Origin: Rhyacophila brunnea
Taxonomy: Eukaryota; Arthropoda; Insecta; Trichoptera; Rhyacophilidae
NCBI GenBank assembly: GCA_022495005.1
Contig: JAGYXB010000051.1
Coordinates: 2,170,001-2,234,000, forward strand
DNA: 64,000 nt
Direction of reading: 5' to 3'
The notes under the pieces were generated by a model. That model did no database searches and was not told the origin of the DNA. It saw nothing but the letters and a program-made list of their open reading frames with translations. This document shows, one piece after another, positions 55,375-64,000 of this stretch; position 1 is the first letter of the stretch, and each line of letters starts with the position of its first letter. A program made the translations under genes and the position numbers.

Positions 55375-56530
55375 TTTTGTAGAGGACCTCAAATTACCAG
55401 AGTTTAGCCGCTCTAAGCCTACGGAAGCGTTTAAACAGACGATAAATGATCTTTTTGACGTTTTCAATTCCAGAAATATGAAACAGTTTGATTACAAACA
55501 CCCTATTTTTCAAGGAAACAAAACAGCCATATTTGATTTTTTGGACAGTGTTAAAAATTATATAATGTCATCTGCAAATAGAAATGTCTAAAATTGAAAC
55601 CGTAAAAATAAACAAAAAATCCAAATTAGTAACAAAATATTACACGCCTATTATTCAAACGCAGAGTAAAAACTTTTTTAGGTATATTAATATGCATAGA
55701 GAGCGTTAAATCTTTATATGACAATTTAGTAGACAATAATAAAATGTTACTCTTTATTCCCACGTATAAACTTACTCAAGATCATTTAAAGTTACTCTTG
55801 CGTTGCTTTGGAAAACATAGCAATATTGAACTGTTCCTCGTCAGTAAAGTGTATTAACTTAACAACATCTTCAAATCAGTTTGATACTGAAAATGACTAT
55901 TTAGATTATTTAGATTCGCAAACTTATTCTCCCATTGATCAAAATGGAAGCAGTTTATCACAATTGTTGGATACTCCTCACTTGCCAGAGTTGAGTAAAT
56001 ATATTGTAGGGTATATATATCAGGGTGTGTAGTTCAGTATATACTGAAAAAAATTAAGTGTGATATTTGCACGTCTAGCCTTATGGCTACCGAAAAGTTG
56101 TGGTTCCATAAATTAAGAGGATTAAGGGATAAAGGTGGATTATGTTATGCTTCAGTAGATGCTTTCGAGATATGCTGCACGTGTGAAGCCGTTATTAAAA
56201 AAACTTTTAAAAGAAGACGTTATAATAACTTCATCTCAACAGCGAATGTCAATTATTATTACTCAAACATTGAAAAAATTTATTGGTAATGATATAATAT
56301 TAGGATCGCTTCATCAAGAAGATGTCATGAACGGTCATAGGATTTCTTTAATAGGGATTTTAATTGAAAAATATTTAAATATAAGAAAACACTATATTTC
56401 GAAACGTCAGTTTGTTAAAAAACTTGTATACAAAACGACAATTTTTTTTAAAAAAACTAATCAAAAACCAAGGGCTATAATTTCTTATTCCTTAAGTGTC
56501 TATATGATTTTTCGTTTTATATTAAAATTC
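55375..56530 (+). pseudogene. P-element transposase C-terminal segment
   Basis: Begins by repeating 54071-54127 (VEDLKLPEFSRSKPTEAF), then INDLFDVFNSRNMKQF (55440-55490), FIPTYKLTQDHLKLLLRCFG (55758-55815), and YIVGYIYQ (56002). KLRGLRDKGGLCYASVDAF (56107-56163) and the C-terminal helix region with HRISLIGILIEKYLNIRKHY (56335-56393) follow. Frameshifts at about 55620, 55825 and 56290. P-element residues such as TYKLxQDH and NSRN are preserved, so the family call is firm. Confidence 0.8.
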
Positions 56531-56891
56531 ATGTTCAATTTTTAGAATTATTGTGCTTTTGGAGAGCAAATTCCAGTATATATTTTAGTCGCATTTCTAA
56601 TTTTCAGTGTTAGTAGTCATAACGTGTTCTCCAGCATTTTTTTCACACCTCGCACATGTAAGTGTTCTTTATTAAATATTAATACTTATTTATTAAATAA
56701 ATTAATATTTTTTTGAGGTTCACAATGAATCATAGTTATTTTCCATATGCTTTAATTATGTGTATGTGTTTTTAGTAACGCGTAATTGTGAAGTGAAAAT
56801 TCGGTACACACACGCGTCAGTCAGGTCTGAGTTAATACGTTTCACACGAGTATCCGATTGTAATGAGGTTATGTTTTTTGTTTACATTTAG
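56531..56891. other. Non-coding spacer
   Basis: Possibly the end of the P-element and the start of a piggyBac derivative; no terminal repeat identified. Confidence 0.35.
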
Positions 56892-57108
56892 ATGAATTCC
56901 TGAATGCTGCCCAAATCGATGAGGTTTTGGAAGACAGCGATTTTGAAGTTGGTGATGGATACGATTCGGACGATGGGAACGACTTCTACATTTTACACGT
57001 GGAGGCAGACCAAGAACTGGAAACGGAGCTAGATGTCACATCCGAGCCCGACATTTATTCACAACCTTCGACATCGCAGTCCAGGGTTCTTCCCTGGCTC
57101 ACGAAATC
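56892..57108 (+). CDS. Acidic N-terminal exon, probably piggyBac-type
   Basis: Bounded by acceptor ACATTTAG (56891) and donor GTAAGT (57109), the open exon reads EFLNAAQIDEVLEDSDFEVG, then an Asp/Ser-rich run, and ends SQSRVLPWLTKS. A 'helix + SDxE acidic' start is usual for piggyBac transposase N-termini. The exon is intact but has no catalytic exon after it. Confidence 0.45.
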
Positions 57109-57329
57109 GTAAGTTTACAATTTTCATAATATATAAATTTGTTTCATCTACTATCTAGTGACAAGTTATGTAATAGTTTCTCTTTCATTACATGCTTTTT
57201 CAAAAGAATCAATACATGAATTAATTACTTGTAAAAACATAGTTTTGTTTGTGGTCTGAAGAGTTGTTGAATGGAATATTAAACTGAATACCAACATTGT
57301 TTCATAATTATATTTTTCTATTGTTTCAG

Positions 57330-57403
57330 TATGCCGAGTGTTCGACCACAGCTGGACGAAGACCTGGTCACTGTGTGGCATGTCATTCTTCTTGCATTCT
57401 TTT
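57330..57403 (+). pseudogene. Possible cysteine-rich exon after a TTTCAG acceptor
   Basis: One frame gives AECSTTAGRRPGHCVACHSS, with the Cys spacing of piggyBac cysteine-rich domains. Its phase does not match the exon at 56892, although the exons between them are absent. Tentative. Confidence 0.3.
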
Positions 57404-57404
57404 A

Positions 57405-57905
57405 ACACTTTTGGCCATCTTTAAGCAGAATTGAATTCATTTTCAGTTAATTCTGTTTTGTACGGAAAATTATTTCAGAAAAATCCGTAAAAAGTAAAAG
57501 ACTATTGGTTGCTAAGGGGGTGGTTCTAGCAACTAAATTATTGATATATACATGCGTTACTATGGAAATCAAAATGAAATGTCAAAATGACATACCAATA
57601 CCCAATATTCCAATACCCGCTAAATCCGCAATCACGAAAAAATCGTGTTTTGGTGGTTTCGTGTCTATGAATAAGAATCAGTGCGGCCTGTGTATTTATT
57701 TTCTTCCTAAATACGTTATATTCCTAGGAAAAACTTTCAAGTTACTTCCTATATCCGCCATCTCCAGACGGCAAATCGTTCCCATATCCGCCAAATTCTT
57801 CATCAGCCAATGAGCGCTCTGCATTGCGCGATAATGCAAGATGGCAGTCTAGCTCTCAAACAGTAAATATCGTGTCCATTTAGTCCGTGTTTTTACCAAG
57901 TTATA
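57405..57905. other. Presumed 5' region of the next exon
   Basis: No family recognised; a GC-richer part at 57740-57860 precedes the exon at 57906 and may be its promoter. Confidence 0.3.
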
Positions 57906-58009
57906 ATGTCGGAATTATTGAAAAATGTGCAAAAAAGTTCTCTAAATAAAGGACGGAAGCATATCCAGTAACGATGTTTATGGAAAAAAGAAATACAACG
58001 CAATGAAAG
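57906..58009 (+). pseudogene. YSD-GQN first exon, second copy
   Basis: ATG 57906, start MSELLKNVQK, basic middle, WKKE near the end, donor GTAAAT at 58010. The exon is 104 nt, the same length and phase as 28025-28128, and the peptides align end to end. One in-frame TAA (57969-57971) breaks it. No catalytic exon follows within the window before the satellite. Confidence 0.6.
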
Positions 58010-59237
58010 GTAAATGAAGTTCTTAATATATCCCTCTAATTTTGAGAACGACTGGGTGTTTAACAAATTGTGTTGAAATATTGTTTTGTGTTAAATTATT
58101 AATATTTTATACTATCATGATTATTCAAATACAGATCTATATATTATACAGTGTGCCAATATATACATGGCAGTTTTCAAGAATGCAACATCTCTTTGTA
58201 AAATGAATTATAAGTACTTAATTATCGAAACTAGTGAATAAAAAACGTTTATTGATGGGTTAACATTGAATCGGTCATTTGGCCCCCGAGAATAATTCAA
58301 TGCAAATGCAACATAAATGTGTCGGATGAAGTGACATAAACAAACAAATTAATAATTTTAAGTTCCATCAATCATCATTCATCTCACTGGGGGAAAACAA
58401 TATTAATATAAACGCGTTTCCCCAAAAAATTTTTACACTTATCTATCTTGAGTTTCTTGAGTGTGTACCTATACACCTCAATGGAAAGATACGCTTTGTT
58501 TGTTGTTTTTTATTTACTTCATAATACCAAGCACAAGTTTGAGCATATTGAGCATAATAATTCAACAGAAAATTTAAAAACACTGTATATAAAAAGTTCT
58601 TTTTATCTTGTAATTATATTTGCATTAAACTGGAATATCCAAGTAACGAAATATAATAAATAAAATATTTTATTCTTCATTCTATTTTAAGATAATCTTA
58701 TGTACTTTCATTTTATTCAAGTCACTTACATACCTATTTATTATAATAGTATTATTATTCACTCATATTAATAATATTGATTCTAACAAATACGTTGATA
58801 CCGTCTAAACCATGGCATCCTCAGAGGATCCAAGGCCATGAGGCCTGAATCGTCATTGGGCTGATTCATGCAGACATGATCAGATCGATTACGATACAGA
58901 AATTTGTAGCCCGTAAGCAATATCGTTATTTCGAAAAAAATATGTCAAATCATGCATGGACTCGATATGGCGTCACCTGCGCAGTCGAATCTATTTCTGG
59001 GGTGCGCAGTGACAGATGGTTCAGCCAGCACGCGCCGACGCATGCGCAAGATACCGCCTGGTCGCTTCGAGCGAGGTTGGTTCGTTGTTCTTTCTCGCCT
59101 CACGCCGGCCGCTCGGAGCCGACGCACCTTCGTGAATTATTTAAAATATTATGTTTTATATGCTGTATTCTTGACTAAAGATATTCCGAAAATAAAAAGC
59201 CCTGTTTCTGCCGTAAATCCGCGTTGTCAATAAAACC
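58010..59237. other. Unassigned; CpG-rich block before the satellite
   Basis: AT-rich to 58860. At 58950-59125 a CpG-rich block (with GTGCGCAG, GACGCATGCGC, CCGGCCGCTCGG) is followed by AATAAA signals at 59190 and 59232. The order promoter-like block then polyadenylation signal resembles an LTR, but neither edge is defined. Confidence 0.3.
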
Positions 59238-62200
59238 CGCATGGCCCCGAAAGGAGAAGCCAGCAAACCTAACCTAGACATTGCATCATCCCGCGTGGAT
59301 CCAGCGCGTTTTACGCCCCCCTCCCATCCTTCCGGAGGTAACAAGATCATTTGTCACATCCTCAGGTGTGCATAGTGACAGTGAACCAAAACGGAGATGG
59401 GCCAAGGAATATCCTTATTATCCAAAATGTCACCTCTAAGTGTTCCATGTCCCGAAAAGAGAAGCCAGCAAACCTAACCTAGACATTGCATCATCCCGCG
59501 TGGGTCCAGCGCGTTTTACGCCGCCCTCACATCCTTCCGGAGGTAACAACGTCATTTGTCACATCCTCAGGTGTGCATAGTGACAGTGCACCAAAACGGA
59601 GATGGGCCAAGGAATATCCTTGTTATCCAAAATGTCACCTCTAAGTATTCCATGTCCCGAAAAGAGAAGCCAGCAAACCTAACCTAGACATTGCATCATC
59701 CCGCGTGGGTCCAGAGCGTTTTACGCCCCCCTCCCATCCTTCCGGAGGTAACAAGATCATTTGTCACATCCTCGGGTGTGCATAGTGACGGTGCACCAAA
59801 ACGGAGATGGGCCAAGGAATATCCTTATTATCCAAAATGTCAACTCCAAGTGTTCCATGTCCCCGAAAAGAGAAGCCAGTAAACCTAACTTAGACATTGC
59901 ATCATCCCGCGTGGGTCCAGCGCGTTTTACGTCCCCCTCACATCCTTCCGGAGGTAACAACGTCATTTGTCACATCCTCGGGTGTGCATAGTGTCAATGC
60001 ACCAAAACGGAGATGGGCCAAGGAATATCCTTATTATCCAAAATGTCAACTCCAAGTGTTCCATGTCCCCGAAAAGAGAAGCCAGCAAACCTAACCTAGA
60101 CATTGCATCATCCCGCGTGGGTCCAGCGCGTTTTACGCCCCCCCTCCCCCATCCTTCCAGAGGTAACAACGTCATTTGTCACATCCTCAGGTGTGCATAG
60201 TGACAGTGCACCAAAACGGAGATGGGCCAAGGAATAACCTTATTATCCAAAATGTCACCTCTAAGTGTTCCATGTCCCGAAAAGAGAAGCCAGCAAACCT
60301 AACCTAGACATTGCATCGTCCCGCGTGGATCCAGCGCGTTTTACGTCCCCCTCACATCCTTCCGGAGGTAACAACGTCATTTGTCACATCCTCGGGTGTG
60401 CATAGGGACAGTGCACCAAAACGGAGATGGGCCAAGGAATAACCTTATTATCTAAAATGTCAACTCAAGTGTTCCATGTCCCGAAAAGAGAAGCCAGCAA
60501 ACCTAACCTAGACATTGCATCATCCCGCGTGGGTCCAGCGCGTTTTACGTCCCCCTCACATCCTTCCGGAGGTAACAACGTCATTTGTCACATCCTCGGG
60601 TGTGCATAGTGTCAATGCACCAAAACGGAGATGGGCCAAGGAATATCCTTATTATCCAAAATGTCACCTAAAAGTGTTCCATGTCCCGAAAAGAGAAGCC
60701 AGCAAACCTAACCTAGACATTGCATCATCCCGCGTGGGTCCAGCGCGTTTTACGCCCCCATCCTTCCAGAGGTAACAACGTCATTTGTCACATCCTCAGG
60801 TGTGCATAGTGACAGTGCACCAAAACGGAGATGGGCCAAGGAATAACCTTATTATCTAAAATGTCAACTCAAGTGTTCCATGTCCACGAAAAGAGAAGCC
60901 AGCAAACCTAACCTAGACATTGCATCATCCCGCGTGGGTCCAGCGCGTTTTACGTCCCCCTCACATCCTTCCGGAGGTAACAACGTCATTTGTCACATCC
61001 TCGGGTGTGCATAGTGTCAATGCACCAAAACGGAGATGGGCCAAGGAATATCCTTATTATCCAAAATGTCACCTAAAAGTGTTCCATGTCCCGAAAAGAG
61101 AAGCCAGCAAACCTAACCTAGACATTGCATCATCCCGCGTGGGTCCAGCGCGTTTTACGTCCCCCTCACATCCTTCCGGAGGTAACAACGTCATTTGTCA
61201 CATCCTCGGGTGTGCATAGTGACAGTGCACCAAAACGGAGATGGGCCAAGGAATAACCTTATTATCTAAAATGTCAACTCAAGTGTTCCATGTCCACGAA
61301 AAGAGAAGCCAGCAAACCTAACCTAGACATTGCATCATCCCGCGTGGGTCCAGCGCGTTTTACGTCCCCCTCACATCCTTCCGGAGGTAACAACGTCATT
61401 TGTCACATCCTCGGGTGTGCATAGTGTCAATGCACCAAAACGTAGATGGGCTAAGGAATATCCTTGTTATCCAAAATGTCACCTCCAAGTGTTCCATGTC
61501 CCCGAAAAGAGAAGCCAGCAAACCTAACTTAGACATTGCATCATCCCGTGTGGGTCCAGCGCGTTTTACGCCCCCCTCACATCCTTCCAGAGGTAACAAC
61601 GTCATTTGTCACATCCTCGGGTGTGCATAGTGACAGTGCACCAAAACGGAGATGGGCCAAGGAATATCCTTGTTATCCAAAATGTCACCTCTAAGTGTTC
61701 CATGCCCACGAAAGGAGAAGCCAGTAAACCTAACCTAGACATTGCATCATCCCGCGTGGGTCCAGCGCGTTTTACGACCCCCTCACATCCTTCCGGAGGT
61801 AACGTCATTTGTCACATCCTCGGGTGTGCATAGTGACAGTGCACCAAAACGGAGATGGGCCAAGGAATATCCTTGTTATCCAAAATGTCACCTCTAAGTG
61901 TTCCATGCCCCCGAAAGGAGAAGCCAGTAAACCTAACCTAGACATTGCATCATCCCGCGTGGATCCAGCGCGTTTTACGCCCCCCTCCCATCCTTCCGGA
62001 GGTAACAAGATCATTTGTCACATCCTCGGGTGTGCATAGTGACAGTGCACCAAAACGGAGATGGGCCAAGGAATATCCTTGTTATCCAAAATGTCACCTC
62101 TAAGTGTTCCATGTCCCCGAAAGGAGAAGCCAGTAAACCTAACCTAGACATTGCATCATCCCGCGTGGGTCCAGCGCGTTTTACGACCCCCTCACATCCT

Positions 62201-62312
62201 TCCGGAGGTAACGTCATTTGTCACATCCTCGGGTGTGCATAGTGACAGTGCACCAAAACGGAGATGGGCCAAGGAATATCTTTAATATGCAAAATGCCAC
62301 CTCTAAGTGCTC
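59238..62312 (+). repeat. 205-bp satellite array, 15 monomers
   Basis: The marker GAAGCCAG recurs at 59256, 59461, 59666, 59872, 60078, 60286, 60490, 60695, 60895, 61100, 61305, 61511, 61717, 61920 and 62126, so spacing is 200-208 bp, mostly 205-206. Monomers are some 90-97 percent alike. Each contains AAACCTAACCTAGACATTGC, CCGCGTGGGTCCAGCGCG, a CATCCTTCCGGAGGTAAC hairpin-like stretch and GGAGATGGGCCAAGGAATA. Open frames on both strands run across monomers only because the length often allows it; they are not treated as genes. Variant monomers alternate through much of the array. Confidence 0.95.
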
Positions 62313-62697
62313 CGCTAAATGGGTAATTTCACTTTTATCTATTGTCTTAATACCTAAGTTTGAGGCTATGAATCAGTCACAAATGATCTGGAGACAAATA
62401 TAAAAATACATGATATCATATAGTTTCTTGAATGAAGATTTTTCATAGACTAAAACCAAAGTTGTCCCTATTGCTTGTTTTGAGAAATATTCACTTAAAT
62501 TCTATCTTTTTAAGTCCATTCATGGAGTTAACAGAGAATATACTGCATGGCTAATGTATCTGACAAAATTCATGCAACATAGTACTTTTCATATAAATAG
62601 TCTAACCTATATTGGGTTTGGTAAGAAAGTCATATCGCTCTCAGTGGAGACTGTACTGTTCGGAGGCATATCGTTTTAAAAAAATAAAGATTTCTTT
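62313..62697. other. AT-rich, nothing recognised
   Basis: Single-copy-looking sequence after the last monomer. Confidence 0.45.
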
Positions 62698-62792
62698 CAG
62701 TTAGGTACATGTTGAAACGCGTGTTAACATGATCTTACTCCCTACTTCAATTTTAGTTTGTCAATTTATGGCTACGGCCATATGTTGTAGCT
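62698..62792. mobile_element. Right half of the 29118-29314 type MITE
   Basis: Contains TACTCCCTACTTCAATTTTA and CAATTTATGGCTACGGCC through GTTGTAGC, followed by TTAA at 62793-62796, matching the right half of the element at 29118-29314. Confidence 0.7.
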
Positions 62793-62796
62793 TAAG

Positions 62797-63413
62797 GCGA
62801 ATTCTTTGCCTCAATTTACGATCAAATGTGACTTCAACGCCATCTAAAGGCATCTACAGGCATCTACAGGCATCTACCATGAATTTCTAAAAATGTGTTA
62901 CTAAAAACTTTCGTCGATCGCAACCAGATGGCAATAAAATATAAAATAAAATATTGTGTGTCGCCACATATTAAAAATCATAAGCTTGATAAAAATGCAT
63001 TTAAATTTATTATATATTTACTTACCTGTGCAAAAATATTTACAATTAATATTTTCCCCATAAAATATTTACAATTCTAACATATCTATTTGATTTGATT
63101 TAAAGTGTTTATGATTTTTACATTTTGTTTACCGTAGTTTTTTTTACAGTGGCAATACAAGGGTATCCTGTCCAGTCAATGAACCAGATTTTTTTACGTT
63201 GTCAATACGAATTAATATAAATATTTTTCTACAGTAAAATTCATTTATAGTAGTAAATGAACATTTAAGTACAAATGTTTATAAGATTGAGTTTAATCTT
63301 GTACAATTGACAATTACATCGAATTTCTACTAGAGGTGGAATAAAAGAATGATATGAAATGAATAGCAAAACAAATGCCATTCGAATTATTATTAAACAA
63401 AATAAGGAATATA
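62797..63413. other. AT-rich; short triplicated CATCTA(C/A)AGG
   Basis: GGCATCTACAGGCATCTACAGGCATCTA-type iteration at about 62840-62876 (10-11 bp units). Nothing else. Confidence 0.4.
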
Positions 63414-63781
63414 CAGTTGTACTTGGTTATTACTAGGAAGGTTGGACCGGCTGAATGTGCTCGTTATAAGCGGTACTCGTTATATCAGAGAATAGGTATT
63501 TTTATTGTCGGCGAAAACAACAATTAGACACTTAACTAGTGTCATAAACGTAATCTGTCCCCGGCGGCATCTTGTCCGATCGGATTTTATTGCTTAGGGT
63601 CGAAATGTCTTTAAACGATCAACACATTACCAGTATTTTAGCTCGGTATATCCGATAAGTATCTCGTTATAACAGTGAATAAAAATGTATGGAGAAAATC
63701 ATATACCAAATGTCAACGACTGTTTCCTCATTACATCCGAGATCTCGCTATGTCCGAGATTGTAATAACCGAGTTCGACTG
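63414..63781. mobile_element. Tc1/mariner-type MITE
   Basis: CAGTTGTACTTGGTTATTAC at the left and GTAATAACCGAGTTCGACTG at the right are inverted repeats with three mismatches in 20, flanked by TA on each side (63412-63413 and 63782-63783). CAGT ends in a TA duplication are the Tc1/mariner signature. No transposase inside. Confidence 0.8.
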
Positions 63782-63836
63782 TAGTTATAATTATGACAAT
63801 GTCGATATTATATAGACATCCCAATTCATTTCGCTT

Positions 63837-63900
63837 CAACCATGTCCGATCCTAATGGGTTCATATGGGCCTCCACAGAGTGGACGGTTTGTATTAACTA
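63837..63900 (-). repeat. SINE 3' tail, copy 3
   Basis: ACCATGTCCGATCCTAATGG and the CCTCCACAGAGTGGACGG hairpin through TTTGTATTAA match the tail of the minus-strand SINE at 49237. The head is missing. Confidence 0.65.
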
Positions 63901-64000
63901 ACTAACTATATCTGAGATAAGAATAAAGTAAGACACGCAACGAATTGAATAAAAAAGAAGTTGGAGGTAAGAAAAACGTAAATAAACATGCGAACAAATC

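Larger units (their letters stand above)
48097..56530 (+). pseudogene. THAP/P-element transposase broken by nested insertions
   Basis: P-element superfamily transposase (THAP9-like), a GTP-dependent DDE enzyme in known members. Segments: THAP exon 48097-48277, coiled coil 48400-48704, its continuation 51175-51286, catalytic part 53232-54127, and C-terminal part 55375-56530. The gaps are filled by a YSD-GQN element (48705-51170), an I-like LINE (51287-53231) and an hAT fragment (54128-55374). The first exon with the THAP CxxC was not found. Multiple frameshifts also exist within the host segments, so it is dead. Terminal repeats were not identified. Confidence 0.85.

Noticed and set aside
59238..62312. 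Genes on both strands inside the satellite (60-100 codon frames), or a CRISPR array
   Set aside because: Frames arise from 205-206 bp periodicity and repeat identically on both strands; units are too long and have no spacers.

Overview
The window looks like transposon-packed nuclear DNA of an insect or other arthropod. It is AT-rich and has exon/intron signals (AG acceptors, GTAAGT-type donors), AATAAA signals, poly(A) tails, a tRNA-derived SINE, and piggyBac, hAT, P-element, Helitron, LINE and LTR-retrotransposon remnants. I see no bacterial operon, no true tRNA or rRNA gene, and no convincing intact host gene. The only candidate host-like coding sequence is a C2H2 zinc-finger piece repeated at 13.5-14.3 and 19.1-19.6 kb. 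The exact species cannot be told from the sequence alone.

Layout. 0-8.5 kb: a SINE, a decayed transposase broken by two small DNA elements, several inverted-repeat elements, and a minus-strand hAT (ZBED5-like) remnant. 8.5-13.5 kb: LINE tail fragments, a fold-back element, and a piggyBac catalytic remnant. 13.5-19.7 kb: a minus-strand zinc-finger array split by a 5'-truncated Jockey-like LINE with a 13-bp target duplication; a TTAA-flanked piggyBac derivative sits inside that LINE. 20-25.7 kb: LTR retrotransposon with gag, a dead protease (catalytic Asp replaced by Tyr) and almost no reverse transcriptase. 26-27.5 kb: second piggyBac remnant. 27.7-35.4 kb: a 7.7-kb element of a DDE-like family (called here the YSD-GQN family, possibly Sola-like) whose first intron holds a second member of the same family, which itself holds two TTAA elements. 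35.4-43.8 kb: piggyBac C-terminus, Helitron N-terminus, LINE tail, three more YSD-GQN remnants, an orphan piggyBac cysteine-rich domain, a 4-bp-TSD inverted-repeat element, and an LTR end. 44-46.3 kb: BED-type hAT transposase. 47-56.5 kb: a THAP/P-element transposase shattered by a YSD-GQN element (itself carrying a SINE), an I-like LINE, and an hAT fragment bracketed by duplicated P-element sequence. 56.6-58 kb: piggyBac and YSD-GQN exons. 59.2-62.3 kb: fifteen copies of a 205-bp satellite with alternating variants. 62.3-64 kb: MITE pieces and a SINE tail.

How it fits together. Nothing here works as a pathway. The window is a stack of insertions, and its order of events can be read from the nesting. 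Two points stand out. First, the YSD-GQN family is present at least a dozen times, with two clear 4-bp target duplications and reconstructible exons. Second, almost every recognisable transposon coding fragment, from unrelated superfamilies, lies in the same (+) orientation. A strand-coherent graveyard of this kind would be expected of a uni-strand piRNA-type cluster; that is an inference needing small-RNA data.
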